A model generated the notes under the pieces. That model saw only the letters and a list, made by a program, of their open reading frames with translations. It searched no databases and was not told where the DNA came from. Position numbers and translations under genes: made by a program. From Limnomonas spitsbergensis (lineage: Eukaryota; Chlorophyta; Chlorophyceae; Chlamydomonadales): a stretch of 64,000 nt of DNA. The DNA lies in NCBI GenBank assembly GCA_037349105.1, contig JAYJMM010000009.1, positions 124,001 to 188,000 on the forward strand, written 5' to 3'. Shown in pieces: positions 11,154 to 21,080 of the stretch. Within the stretch, counting starts at the first letter, position 1. Each line of letters begins with the position of its first letter.

Positions 11154-12386
11154 ATGGATAAGGAGGCCTGTGTCCGCCCCGTCGCTGCAGCTGGGTCCCG
11201 GGTGATGGCGCTGGGCCCCACTGATGGATTTGTGAAGGTTGCCTGGGTCAGACCTGCACCTCCTGTTGCCTGGGTCAGACCTGCACCTCCTGCCGTCCCC
11301 GCTGCAGCTGCAGGTGTCGTCCCTGCTACTGCCATTCTCCACGGTGCTATCGCAGGTCTCCCCATTGTGCCTGCTCCAGCTCCTGCTCCTGCTGCGTTGG
11401 CGGCTGCGTCGGCGGCAGCGGCGGCGGCGGCGGCTGTCCCTGCTGCTGCAGCTGGCGTACAAGCTAAAACCCCTGGCCTCCGCTGTCCTGCGGTTAGCAA
11501 CACTGCTGCTGCCGCTGGTGCCCCTGTTGCTGCACTTAGCACTGCTGCTGCCGCTGGTGCCCCTGTTGCTGCACTTAGCTTCAGCACTGCTGCTGCCGCT
11601 GGTGCCCCTGTTGCTGCACTTAGCACTGCTGCTGCCGCTGGTGCCCCTGTTGCTGCACTTAGCTTCAGCACTGCTGCTGCCGCTGGTGCCCCTGTTGCTG
11701 CACTTAGCACTGCTGCTGCCGCTGGTGCCCCTGTTGCTGCACTTAGCTTCAGCACTGCTGCTGCCGCTGGTGCCCCTGTTGCTGCACTTAGCACTGCTGC
11801 TGCCGCTGGTGCCCCTGTTGCTGCACTTAGCTTCAGCACTGCTGCTGCCGCTGGTGCCCCTGTTGCACTTAGCTTCAGCACTGCTGCTGCTGGTATCCCC
11901 ATTTCTTGCATTGGCTTGGCTGGCACTGGCTCAACTACTGCTCCCGAGTTTACCTCTGGTGTTGCAGGCGCACCCGCTGCAGCTGTCGTGGTTGCCTTCA
12001 AAGCTGGTGCCCCTGCGCCTGTTCCTGGTAGCCCCACTACTGCTGCAGGCCTCACAACTGCTGGGGCCGACTTCAATGATGCTGTCCCTCCAGTTGCTGC
12101 TGATGCCCTCTTTGCGGCGGCTGGCCCCTCCATGACTGTTGCTGGCGGCCCTGCTGCTGCTCCTGATGTCCCCAACACAGCTGACGGCCTACCCACTGCT
12201 GCCACTGGAGTCCCCGTTGCTGCTGATGCGGATATCCCCGCTGTGGTCACTGTTGTTGCTGCCAGCCTGCCCACTACAGCCGCAGGAGTCCCCGTTGTTG
12301 CTGCTCCTGCTTCTGCCGCAGGCCTACCAGCTGCTGCCACAGGAGCCCCTGCTGCTGCTGCCAGCCAGCTCACTGCTGCCGCTTGA
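11154..12386 (+). CDS. alanine-rich low-complexity protein, N-terminal part
   Basis: The frame is already open from about 11030 with non-repetitive sequence (DTIRLYFKHEGLLTATEHAR), which argues that the plus strand codes. From about 11300 it is built of GCN codons with Gly, Pro and Val, including alternating 39- and 45-bp units giving TAAAAGAPVAALS and TAAAAGAPVAALSFS. The frame stops at TGA 12384-12386, but the same Ala frame continues beyond it and meets further TGA codons in the same local context (GCT TGA GTC CCC). The upstream exon may begin after a CTCTCTCTCTAG tract near 10965. The minus strand is also open (Ala-rich) across the region because of the GC-rich triplet composition. No function is assigned; low-complexity Ala/Pro proteins of this kind are common in volvocalean algae. 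Confidence 0.4.
   Translation: MDKEACVRPVAAAGSRVMALGPTDGFVKVAWVRPAPPVAWVRPAPPAVPAAAAGVVPATAILHGAIAGLPIVPAPAPAPAALAAASAAAAAAAAVPAAAAGVQAKTPGLRCPAVSNTAAAAGAPVAALSTAAAAGAPVAALSFSTAAAAGAPVAALSTAAAAGAPVAALSFSTAAAAGAPVAALSTAAAAGAPVAALSFSTAAAAGAPVAALSTAAAAGAPVAALSFSTAAAAGAPVALSFSTAAAGIPISCIGLAGTGSTTAPEFTSGVAGAPAAAVVVAFKAGAPAPVPGSPTTAAGLTTAGADFNDAVPPVAADALFAAAGPSMTVAGGPAAAPDVPNTADGLPTAATGVPVAADADIPAVVTVVAASLPTTAAGVPVVAAPASAAGLPAAATGAPAAAASQLTAAA
11500..11880. repeat. 39/45-bp alternating in-frame coding repeat
   Basis: Units ACTGCTGCTGCCGCTGGTGC... of 39 bp alternate with 45-bp units that add six bases (TTCAGC), giving an 84-bp higher-order repeat present about four and a half times. Both lengths are multiples of 3, so the frame is kept. 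Confidence 0.85.
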
Positions 12387-12769
12387 GTCCCCGCTGCTGC
12401 TGCTGCTGTTGCTGTTGCAGATCTACCAGCTGCTGCCACAAGAGTCCCTGCTGCTGCTTGAGTCCCCGCTGCTGCTGGTGCTGCTGCTGTTGCAGGCCTA
12501 CCAGCTGCTGCCACAAGAGTCCCTGCTGCTGCGGCCGATGTCCCTACTGCTGCTGCCAGCCAGCTCACTGCTGCCGCTTGAGTCCCCGCTGCTGCTGCTG
12601 CTGCTGCTGCTCTTGCAGACGTACCTGCTGCTGTAGTTGCAGCTGCTGTCCTCACTGCTGCTGGTGCCCCTGATGGCATAGCCAGGGTCAACTTGGGTGC
12701 TGCTACCCTCCTCGCTGCTGCTGCCCTCCCCACTGCTACTGCTGCTGCTGCAGCTGCTGCTCCCCTCCC

Positions 12770-12860
12770 TCTCTTCCCCCCCCTCCCCCCCCCTCCCTCC
12801 CCTCCCCCCCCCTCCCTCCCCTCCCTCCCTTCCCTCCCCTCCCCTCCCCTCCCCCCGCTG
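12770..12860. repeat. C-rich homopolymer-like tract
   Basis: About 90 bp of CCCCTCC runs between two Ala-rich frames that are in different phases. Slippage or assembly error here could explain the frame change. Confidence 0.8.
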
Positions 12861-12997
12861 GTGACCCCACTGTTGTTGCTGCTGTCGCTGCTGCAGGTCT
12901 TGCTGATGTTGCGGCTAGTGCTGTTGCTGCTGGTCGCCCGACCGCCCCCGCTGGTATCCCAGCTGATCCTCCAGACGGCCCCGCTGCTCCTGCTACG

Positions 12998-14176
12998 GTG
13001 CACTTGGCTGCTAGGTTCCCTGCTGTTGTTGCAGGTGTTGCTGCTGTTGCGGCTCGTGCTGTTGCTGCTGACCGCCCAACTGCCCCCGCTGGTATCCTAG
13101 CAGATCCTGCAGACAGCCCCGCTGCTCCTGAAACGTTGCACTTGGGTGCTAGGTTCCCCGCTGCTCCTGTCACAACTGCAGGTCTCACTGCTGTTGCTGT
13201 TGCTGCTGCAGGTCTCACTGCTGTTGCTGTTGCTGCTGCAGGTCTCACTGCTGTTGCTGTTGCTGCTGCAGGTCTCACTGCTGTTGCTGTTGCTGCTGCA
13301 GGTCTCACTGCTGTTGCTGTTGCAGGTCTCACTGCTGTTGCTGTTGCTGCTGCTAGATTCCCAACTGCCCACGCTGATCCTACAGATGCCCCAGCTGCTG
13401 TAGGTGTCCTCGCTGCCATTGCGGGTCTCCCCGCGCTTGTCCCTGGCCTCCCCAAAACTGCTGCTGGTGTCCCTGCTGCTGCTGCTGCTGCTGCTGGCAT
13501 CCCCCGTACTCCTGCTTGGGTCGATTTGGGCGCTGCTGGGATCCCCATAGCTGCTGCTGCCGCTGCTATTGCTAGCCTCCCCACTACTCCCACTGGTGTC
13601 CCCGCTCCTCCTGCAGACATGTCCACTGCTGCTGTTGTTGCTTTGGTCGCCTTCGCTGTCGCTAGTGTCCCCGATGCAGATATTGGGGGCGATCCCACTG
13701 CTACTGCAGGTTTAGCTGCTGTTACAGCAGGTTTCCCTACTACTGCTGGTGTCGCCACTGCTACTGCAGACTTTGTTGCCACTGCCGTTTTCGCTGCTAC
13801 GGCCGGTTTTGCTGCTATTGCCGGTGTCCCTGCTGCTGCTGCTATTGCTGGTGTCCCTGCTGCTGCTGCTTCACATTTTTCTGATACCACTGCAGGTGTC
13901 CCCGGTACTACAGCCAGTTTAGCTGCTTTTACTGATGTCACTGCTGTTACTGCCGGTTTTGCTGCTACTGCTGGTGTCGCCGCTGCTACTGCCGGTGTTG
14001 CTGCCACTGCTGGTGTCACCTGCAAAATGGAAATGTTGCATTATCCTCAGAGCCTACACATCTTCATGCATCATCCTCTCACCTCCATCGCCTCTTTGTC
14101 GGCAGCGGCGGCCTGCAGGTTGGTGCAGGAAGGGCTAAATGAAGAAGAGGGACGAGGATGGCTTATTATCAAATAA
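12998..14176 (+). CDS. alanine-rich low-complexity protein, C-terminal part
   Basis: A 392-codon Ala-rich frame that includes five 30-bp units (TAGLTAVAVAA type) at 13175-13345. It ends in unique, non-repetitive sequence (HYPQSLHIFMHHPLTSIASL, then an acidic stretch) before TAA at 14174-14176. A CTGTAAC polyadenylation signal follows at about 14229. This unique end and the signal are the best evidence that the plus strand is the coding one. It probably belongs to the same gene as 11154-12386, offset by one frame across the C-rich tract. Confidence 0.45.
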   Translation: MHLAARFPAVVAGVAAVAARAVAADRPTAPAGILADPADSPAAPETLHLGARFPAAPVTTAGLTAVAVAAAGLTAVAVAAAGLTAVAVAAAGLTAVAVAAAGLTAVAVAGLTAVAVAAARFPTAHADPTDAPAAVGVLAAIAGLPALVPGLPKTAAGVPAAAAAAAGIPRTPAWVDLGAAGIPIAAAAAAIASLPTTPTGVPAPPADMSTAAVVALVAFAVASVPDADIGGDPTATAGLAAVTAGFPTTAGVATATADFVATAVFAATAGFAAIAGVPAAAAIAGVPAAAASHFSDTTAGVPGTTASLAAFTDVTAVTAGFAATAGVAAATAGVAATAGVTCKMEMLHYPQSLHIFMHHPLTSIASLSAAAACRLVQEGLNEEEGRGWLIIK

Positions 14177-14228
14177 ATCATGCATACCGGTACATAATAA
14201 ATAATCTCCTGGTTTTCACCTTAACGCC

Positions 14229-14234
14229 AGCTGT
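14229..14234 (+). terminator. TGTAA-type polyadenylation signal
   Basis: TGTAA(C), the usual poly(A) signal of green algae, about 55 bp after the stop of the Ala-rich frame. Confidence 0.45.
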
Positions 14235-14485
14235 AACGGCGGCGGCGGACCTGGCGGTTCTGCTGGCTTTCCTTCTGGCGAAATCCGCGTCCCATGCGGC
14301 CTGCATGTTCAAGGACCAAACTTAAATTAAGCCCATGCCCACCTACCAGCCTAGTAACATCTGATTCTCACCTCAGCTATCGGATCCATGACACCATTAG
14401 CCTTGTCCACCTTTGCCTGCGGTTTATGGGATATGGATAGAGTGTGTGTGTGACATGCGTGATGGAACAAAGTACCGGGTAACAA

Positions 14486-14562
14486 ACTGAGGGCCGCATG
14501 AGACTACCTGAGGGCTGCATTAGACTGCCTTAGGGCCGCATGAGACTTTCTGAGGGCCGCCA
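14486..14562. repeat. 21-bp tandem repeat, about 3.5 copies
   Basis: Unit TGAGGGCCGCATGAGACTACC with a few substitutions. The surrounding 14,240-15,390 region shows no gene. Confidence 0.8.
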
Positions 14563-15395
14563 CCCCTAAACGCCTACCTTATCATCCGAAGCACGTTGAC
14601 TTTTCCTTGGGTCCGGCCTCATAATACTGGACTGACAAAGATGTGGCAGACAGTTGGTGGTCCGTTTGCCTTTGAAAGCTGCGAAGGCATTGAATAGGTG
14701 ATATGGTAGCTAAAAATATCGATCGACCTTAGGATCAATCTTGCCAAATCGAGATTTTGCGGTAAATAAAATGCGTCGGCTACGGCCTGCCGGGGGTGGG
14801 CGTGGCCAGAGGGGCCACCCGCCAAGCGAGGTCGGATCTCACTCAAAAGGTGTGGATTTCGAGATGTCCTATCCTCCTACGTCACGAAATCATAATGAAA
14901 CGACCTGTCCTTTTAGACAACATATTAAATGAATATCGGCTTGAATTCCATTGAGTCTAGCTGCCAGTAAACGACGCGTCGAGACATGTCGGAGCTATTG
15001 TCCTGTCATGCCTCGGCTCTAACGCGGCGGCCTAAAAAGGGGATGCTCTGCAGTTCCTTGCCTGGACGACATGCTGGGAATGACGATATCAGCAGCAGCC
15101 CTCCACGCTCATTAAAGCCTGATGTACGACTCGTGCACATTCTCTCCCCACAGCAGGAAACTAACTGCAGGCCAGGGGGGCGCTGATGACCCCACGAACC
15201 CTTTGTCTCATGTCCATGCATCCACTCTGTCCGTTGTCCAGCTCTTGCCACGTCTTGCTATAGCATGCACCCCAAATAAATATCTCAGGAAGGAGCTCAC
15301 GGGGCTACGTGCACGCTGAAGGTTTGAAGTTTTCTGATGGCAGCTTGATCGTGCCTCCCCCCCTCCGCTACATGCAATGATGCAAGCCTTCTGAA

Positions 15396-15456
15396 CAGTT
15401 GGGCGCCCACGCGGCCGAGCTTTGGGCGGGCTCAGAGGTGTAACGTTATTGACATG
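15396..15456 (+). mobile_element. LINE-X 3' tail, truncated copy
   Basis: Carries the conserved end GTTGGGCGCCCACGCGGCCG ... CAGAGGTGTAACGTTATTGAC. It is paired head to head with an inverted copy at 15562. Confidence 0.7.
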
Positions 15457-15561
15457 CCAGCTTAAATCGCGGACTACATGGCAGGCGCACCTGACTGGAG
15501 GGAGCATGCTAATAGCCAACCACCTAAAGCAAGTGATGTCACGCCTTGGCTTATTAAGCAA

Positions 15562-15650
15562 GTCAATGACGTTACACCTCTGGGCCCTGCTCAAAAAGGG
15601 CTTAGCCGCATGGGCGCGTAACTTCAGGGTTGGGAGGACAGAACGAAACA
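15562..15650 (-). mobile_element. LINE-X 3' tail, truncated inverted copy
   Basis: Reverse complement carries GAGCAGGGCCCAGAGGTGTA and CGTCATTGAC, the terminal bases of the family. Confidence 0.7.
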
Positions 15651-16504
15651 AACACTAGGGGACAGGACCAAAATGTGAAAATGGGAAATGAAGCAGGTGT
15701 CTTGGATTATACCAGCTCCGCCTGCAACTGTTACAACAGCACGGCATGGATTTATCCCAAGCACCTTACATGTGCGAGGTGAGCCCAGTCACTACGAGTT
15801 CTTTCTAAATTAGATGCAGACCACAAGTTAAAGAACCAAGGAAGCCAATGCAGACCTGGTACTACCTCAGCTAATACTCTCTGCATGTAAGAATGTTGTT
15901 CGACTCCTCAGTAAGAACCAGTGGCTTTGGGCTCTGCAACACTCCAGTGGGCAGTTCGAAGCACACAGGCCGGCTGTGATGGGCGAGCTGGACATCCAAA
16001 GAGCCCCACCTTACAAGACAGCATTTCGTAGGCAAGACAAAATAAAACGAAGTGTTGGTAGCAGAGTTTCATGCAATCACAGACAAAGAGATTTCCCGCA
16101 CAACACATACACATGCCTAAAGCGGTTATTCCGTTAGTTGTTGAGTCCAAGGCCATTACTTGATTTCAACGCCGGCTGAGCCTTGGGCCTTGCCTTGTGA
16201 ACTGCTCGTATATCATTGCATAGGTGGGGCCGACGGCGTATGTTGCTGATGGTGTTGGCATTCCTGGTGATGTGAAGAAATCACCACCGTCGGCGTTCCT
16301 GGCGGGTAGTCATACACAGGCCTTTGGGTGCTGTTGTGGCACCTGTGTAGGCAGGGAAAGGTTCAATGCGTTGTTTCTTGACCAGTAGTCAAAGCTTTCG
16401 AAGCGGAAGACCCCCGCTATTACAACAGCCAAAGGCTGCTCAATAGGTGTACCTACTGTCCCCCCTTGTTCAGACCTTGACTAAAGGGGCGAGGAACCTT
16501 CGTA

Positions 16505-16682
16505 CTGCCTTTCGTTTTTTGGAAGAGGGGAGGAAGATAATTCCCGGATACTTCCTATTTCTTTCGCCTTGGTGTTCCTCTCTTTCTTCCCTTTCCCTTA
16601 GTTCCTTCTCCCAATTTCACTGTTGGGCGCCTACACGGCGGAGCCTTTTCAGCAAGGCCCAGAGGTGTAACGTCATTGACAT
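16505..16682 (+). mobile_element. LINE-X 3' UTR copy, 5' truncated
   Basis: Polypyrimidine-rich 3' UTR followed by the family terminus (CAGAGGTGTAACGTCATTGAC). Aligns by eye with the 3' UTR of the copy ending at 50873 and with 17405-17604. Confidence 0.7.
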
Positions 16683-17130
16683 GTATCTCATTGACACACT
16701 GCAACCCATTCCATTGGAATCCTAGTGGTGGCCGTACCGACAGATTGGCAGGGCCGTACCCTGCTTTGAAAGAAAAGGCTAAATCATGCAATCCCCTGCT
16801 GGATGGGTGGATAGGTGGTGACATCAGTCCACACTTTTGAAGGCTTTCCGTTCCCAAACCTTGGAATTGCAAGGCTCCCTGCGTGTTTCCAGGCAGCAGG
16901 CTGTTTAAAGCTTCATAATTAGGATTTGCTAGCTTTTTCACATTCAGGGTTTGAAACCGAACTCCAAAATTTAGTACATCTCCATCAAAATATAGGGGCA
17001 TGCCATGCGAATGCATAGTGTAGGGCCTACACTGAAGGCCTCTTCGTTTCTTCCTGCCTCCTGTCAGGGCATTTGAACTCCACCGCCCTAAAACCAACAT
17101 TCCAAATTGATCCAAGCGTCTAAAACTCAC

Positions 17131-17223
17131 GATTCCAGTAGGCATGGCATGAACATGAGCGGCCAGAAGATGAAAAAGAGCGCGATGATAGCGATGACCC
17201 CTTGCGTATTCAGGGACTCCAGC
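17131..17223 (-). CDS. exon encoding a membrane helix (probable exon of the gene starting at 20056)
   Basis: A 93-nt exon between a strong acceptor (TTTTCGCTATTGCAG) and a donor GTGAGT. The best frame reads LESLNTQGVIAIIALFFIFW and then PLMFMPCLLES, a single hydrophobic helix ending in Cys/Pro. This resembles small membrane proteins with a Pro/Gln-rich N-terminus, but I cannot name the family. It lies on the same strand as, and downstream of, the candidate first exon at 20056-19906. The two do not join directly in phase, so at least one exon between them is missing from this model. Confidence 0.45.
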
Positions 17224-17404
17224 CTGCAATAGCGAAAATAAACAAAATAAGTTGTGTATGACATACAGGGGACAGCAGGAGGTTAGTTTACACTATAGAC
17301 ATGCAGAAGGAAGCCCTTAACATCCCAAGGAGGGGCATTTTCGGTATCTCCTTCTTGTTCCGCTCTTGCTCTCTCCTCTCTATAATATCCCTGTATTCAG
17401 GCTT

Positions 17405-17604
17405 CGTCTTTTCAAGGGCGAGAAACCTACGAATTTCTTTTCTTTTTTGGGGGGTGCGGGGGAGATAATTTCCGTCTCCTTTGTGTCCCTCGTGTTCTTT
17501 CCTTTCCCCTTTCAAAATTACTTCCCTTCTCCCAACTCGACTGTTGGGCGCCCACGCGGCCGAGCCTTTTTTAGCAGGGCCCAGAGGTGTAATTGTAATG
17601 ACAC
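17405..17604 (+). mobile_element. LINE-X 3' UTR copy, 5' truncated
   Basis: Begins in a G-run/pyrimidine-rich UTR and ends GTTGGGCGCCCACGCGGCCG ... AGAGGTGTAATTGTAATGAC. Confidence 0.7.
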
Positions 17605-17935
17605 TGAGAATCCTACTCCCCTCCCGCCTTAAAAAGAACGCTGTAGCAGTACTACACTCCTCCTACTGCTCTGACTAGAGCTGGGCAGTGGGCACCCATT
17701 GTGTACGGTAGGAGAACATAAAGAAAATCCTTAAAATGTAGCAATCCTACGCTTGTATCAATTGCTACCTAATTGTGTCCTATGTATCCACGCTCTGCAG
17801 GAGTGCTACAAACCCGCATCTGGTTGGAGTGCTAAACAGTTGGATGGTAGCGATGAGACAAGCACTCATACAAATAGTGGCACAACTGCTTCAGAGGGGG
17901 GCAGAATTTCTTGTGAAGAGCATTGGCAATTTTTC

Positions 17936-18098
17936 CGGCTTTTGAGTCCACCTTCGGCAGGCCGAAGACCCGATTGGGACCAAATCTAGTCCGGCCAACC
18001 AATGGTGGCCAAAGCAGCATGGCCGCCCATAAACATGGCCTCCGGCTAGAGGCCAGGAGGTAGCTGACATGTAGATGTGTCACAAAAAAAGAAACACT
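17936..18098. mobile_element. MITE family M2, copy b
   Basis: Shares AGTCCACCTTCGGCAGGCCG on the left and the GTAGCTGACATGTAGATGTG...AAAGAAACACT end on the right with other M2 elements. No clear target duplication was found. Confidence 0.6.
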
Positions 18099-18529
18099 GG
18101 TGACAAGCTCAAGGGCTAATTAACATAGACCCATTTCTTCCAACCCAAAGAGGTTGGCGCAACAGCATTCACCAATGGACTTGAGCATGAGGAGGCGTCA
18201 GACATTGCTTTCAAGACAACGAACGAGTGGACAGTGGGCGCCCCATCCACTCACTGGCAGCATCCCACAACGGGGTTGGACACTTCATATCCCACAATGA
18301 CCTGGCCCGGCATTGGGGGCAGTCGCGGGGGGCGGATGGACAAGCCTGGATGCAATGAATCGAGGAGACGGGTAGGTCAGACCTTACTGCAATCAATCAG
18401 CCAGGCAACACACCAATCATAACTAACTCCCAACATGAGATTAATCAAGAAGGAGGGTACGTAAGAGCAGGGAGGTGGGAACCCACAACTCCTTGACGAA
18501 GTTGCGACCCCTGGACATGACCTAGGGTG

Positions 18530-18712
18530 CAGTGTTTCTTTTAGTGGGCACCAGACACCCGTAGGGGGCAGCCGGGCGGCCACCACTGGGCCAATTGGGA
18601 CACATCTTGACTGACCTATGGCCGGTGGCCCAAGCAGCAGGACTTGCTGCCTGAGGTCCCCACGGCTGTGATGTTGCTGAATTGTAGCAGAAGCGCGCTA
18701 AAATAAACATTG
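18530..18712. mobile_element. MITE family M1, copy b
   Basis: Termini CAGTGTTTCTTTTAGTGGGC and, inverted, CAATGTTTATTTTAGCGCGC. The flanks CTAGGGTGC and CTGGGGTGT may be a decayed 9-bp target duplication. A TTCTTTCTAG acceptor on the minus strand lies about 35 bp away, so the insertion may sit at an exon of the minus-strand gene at 17.1-20.1 kb. Confidence 0.7.
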
Positions 18713-18999
18713 CTGGGGTGTCAGGACAGACCTCTCTTCCCCTAGAAAGAAAGACAAGTAATCAGAGGTGCTGCTGCGCAGCACAATAAACGGCAGAGCA
18801 GTCGGGTATGCGACTTTTTAGAGGGCAGGCGGCAGGCGCAGGTGCGGATGGGGTCACCTGGACCCCATGCAAACACCCTCCCCATGTTGAAGGATTTCAA
18901 AATATGTGTCACAACTCTATCGCTGGCTAAGTGCGTGTTTTAAATGCTGCGTTTCGAATTGCGCATAGAGAAGCGGAGCTGCAGCTGTCGGCCTGTCGC

Positions 19000-19267
19000 G
19001 TGACACCAGGGGACAGCGTGACGACACCTCACGTCATCCGCTGTGAGATCCAGCCTTGGTAGCTGAGTTTCTCATTTCTGCACCTCGGCCTTTGAGGTCC
19101 GACAGGAATAACCTTTATAAATATAGTCGATTGATTTGCGCTGTAGCGCGTAAAGTTTCCGGGACGTTCCAGAAACATCGGGCTGACGGACTGACTGACT
19201 GACTGACTGCGTATGCGTCATACGTCACGTCAAGGGGCGGGGTTCGGCAGGACGCACAGTTTGACTG
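19000..19267 (-). mobile_element. 268-bp repeat R3 with HSE and TATA box, copy 1
   Basis: About 98% identical, same length, to 53347-53614 in the opposite orientation, with abrupt loss of similarity at both ends. On the minus strand it carries a heat-shock-element-like block (about 19157-19174) followed by a TATATTTATAAAGG TATA box (about 19113-19126). No terminal inverted repeat or target duplication was recognised. It could be a solo LTR, a promoter-bearing 5' UTR of a retroelement, or a non-autonomous element. Confidence 0.8.
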
Positions 19268-19292
19268 ACAGACAGATGGATACGGGGTGACT

Positions 19293-19340
19293 CTGGGGGG
19301 GCTTCGCCCCCGCGACCTTCGGCCGCCCGGGGGGGCTCTG
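19293..19340. repeat. GC-rich TTCG hairpins
   Basis: GGGGGGCTTCGCCCCC followed by short arms around CCTTCGG. Such GC hairpins with TTCG loops are widespread in some algal intergenic DNA. Confidence 0.6.
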
Positions 19341-19352
19341 CCGATAAACTAA

Positions 19353-19428
19353 GCCCTGCTTGGGCGTGGTGGTTCAGGAAACAACGCAGCTTGGGGCTGT
19401 AGCCACGTCCTCTCCCCTAACAAGATGC
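19353..19428 (-). mobile_element. R4 short dispersed repeat, diverged copy
   Basis: Minus strand GGACGTGGCTACAGCCCCAA ... GCTGCGTTGTTTCC matches the R4 body with substitutions. Confidence 0.5.
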
Positions 19429-19671
19429 GAAGAAAAGCGTGCAACAGTATTTATGAATAGAGCACCTTCTAGGACAGCCAGTTGTCCAGCACTGAGACCA
19501 TTGGGACAAAGTCTCTCGTGGAGGCCGATGGTCTATGCAGCCCGGCTTGCTGCATCAAGTCCCCCCCTCTACATAGGCCATGATGTAGCAAAATAAAACT
19601 GAAGCACCCTGACGTAAACAGTATGCAGCGTACCCCACTGTTTATAAGTGACCATGAAGGTTCCTGGGACA

Positions 19672-19755
19672 TGCAGGGAGGGGGCATGCATGGAGAGGGC
19701 ATGCATGGAGAGGGCATGCATGGAGGGGGCATGCATGGAACGGGTGTGCATGGTG
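19672..19755. repeat. 17-18-bp tandem repeat
   Basis: GGGCATGCATGGAGAGG repeated about five times. Confidence 0.8.
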
Positions 19756-19905
19756 GAGCATGACTGCTGGGGTCCTCGCGAGACTTTGTATACACCTCAT
19801 GCTCCGTACAATTTGAATTGTAACTAGCTCTCGGGATGAGACCACACTTCTCGTTTCTACTGTATTCTGGAGGGTATATCGGTCATGTGTGGTTTTGGGC
19901 CTCAC

Positions 19906-20056
19906 CTGGGAAAGGCTGTGGGGGCACCCACAGGAGCCGCGACCCCCCCTGCTGTTGCTGCTGATGGAAGTGACCAGGCTCCGGGTGAAACGGGACGCCT
20001 TGCACCGGGATCGGGGAGTATTGGGAGCCTCCATCATCGCCACGGGGACCAGCCAT
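19906..20056 (-). CDS. candidate first exon, Gln/Pro-rich N-terminus
   Basis: ATG at 20056 opens 50 codons ending at a canonical donor CCAG|GTGAGG. The peptide begins MAGPRGDDGGSQYSPIPVQG and contains a run of five Gln, then Pro-rich sequence. The region upstream (20060-20230) has no in-frame exon and would be 5' UTR and promoter, immediately next to the 3' end of the Dualen-type element. The TM exon at 17223-17131 is the best candidate for a later exon: a Gln/Pro-rich cytosolic N-terminus followed by a single membrane helix. Confidence 0.45.
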
Positions 20057-20474
20057 CGCCGATGAATGCGTGTCTTCTTCGCTTCGGTGCGCTGGCAAAG
20101 CGTGTCGGAAGGATCTTGGCTGGTGCTAGAACAGACGCGTGAAAGGGTCGTGCAATTTCTTCGGAGGCACTGCGGGGCAGAATAACTCTGATCTGTAGGG
20201 CTCGCTGGGCAGATCGACAGCAATCAGGGCTTCGCTTCTGCTGGAGAAGGTAGGGAGAAGGTGGATCGTGTGGTATTTTGAGCAAGAATACAATAATCCA
20301 TAAGAAAGAAAAGAAAAGAAAAGAAAAGAGAACGCCGATGCGGCGTGGATTTTGGGAAGTACAGGTTGACGAGACGCCCAAGCCCCGGTCTGTATACCCT
20401 TTAAGGGAGAAAGGGGCTATGGCGGGTCAGTGAGAACAGGGGGAGATGCTGGACGGCAGTCGGGTGGACTGTTT

Positions 20475-21080
20475 TCAAGGTAACGGCGAAGTCGATGAAT
20501 GGAATAGGCAGATTGGACAGAGTGAACTGCTAGTTGTTTGAGCAGTGGGGGGACGTTGAAGGGTGTGATACCAAGGAAAGAGGTGCATGATATCTTTATA
20601 GAAAATGCCAGAGCAACCAATGATGACGAGGTGAACATAGGGGTAGAGGATGTCTTTAGCAGGGGGGGGTATCAGATATGTAAGAGGGTGGGGGGCAGGA
20701 ATGTGGAGAGGGTCTATAACAGGTGTAGTGAGGTTCCATCCTGCGGAGCGAAGCAATTGTACCAACTGTGCATGTTGTGTGGATTTGTGGGACAGGCAGA
20801 ATTGTAGATTGGAGGTAAACCCGAGCTCAATAACATGGATGGTACAACGGTGTTGGAGGTCAAGAAGGAAGGCAGGGTCGGCAAGCCGGGCGGGAGGATA
20901 ACTGTGGAGATCGGCAATGGTAAGGCCTTCAATTAAGAGGAGATCAGGACGAAGGCGGCAGAGTGTGGCAGGGGGGACAGCGGGAAGCATCCATTGCGGG
21001 ATACGGGTGTCATAGACTCCTGGTGGGAGGGATGTAGCGGGTGTGGCATCCATAATTGTGAACATTCCACTCTTTGTGCC
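20475..21080 (-). CDS. RLE-like endonuclease region of the Dualen-type element
   Basis: Reads in the same frame as the preceding ORF2, after an in-frame TGA. It contains RPDLLLIEGLT and, further on, CTIHVIELGFTSN, matching the PD...E layout of the restriction-like endonuclease found at the C-terminus of R2/NeSL-type and Dualen elements. The preceding CCHC knuckle and the RHNKAL motif end just before the stop. Length (about 200 codons) fits the terminal domain. The first ATG of this segment is at 21065, but it is most simply the C-terminus of ORF2 cut off by a nonsense mutation. Confidence 0.75.
   Translation of the reverse strand, partial: GTKSGMFTIMDATPATSLPPGVYDTRIPQWMLPAVPPATLCRLRPDLLLIEGLTIADLHSYPPARLADPAFLLDLQHRCTIHVIELGFTSNLQFCLSHKSTQHAQLVQLLRSAGWNLTTPVIDPLHIPAPHPLTYLIPPPAKDILYPYVHLVIIGCSGIFYKDIMHLFPWYHTLQRPPTAQTTSSSLCPICLFHSSTSPLP

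Noticed and set aside
10961..14025. Minus-strand Ala-rich ORFs of 680 and 429 codons
   Set aside because: GC-rich triplet repeats open both strands. Unique ends and the poly(A) signal favour the plus strand, though not decisively.
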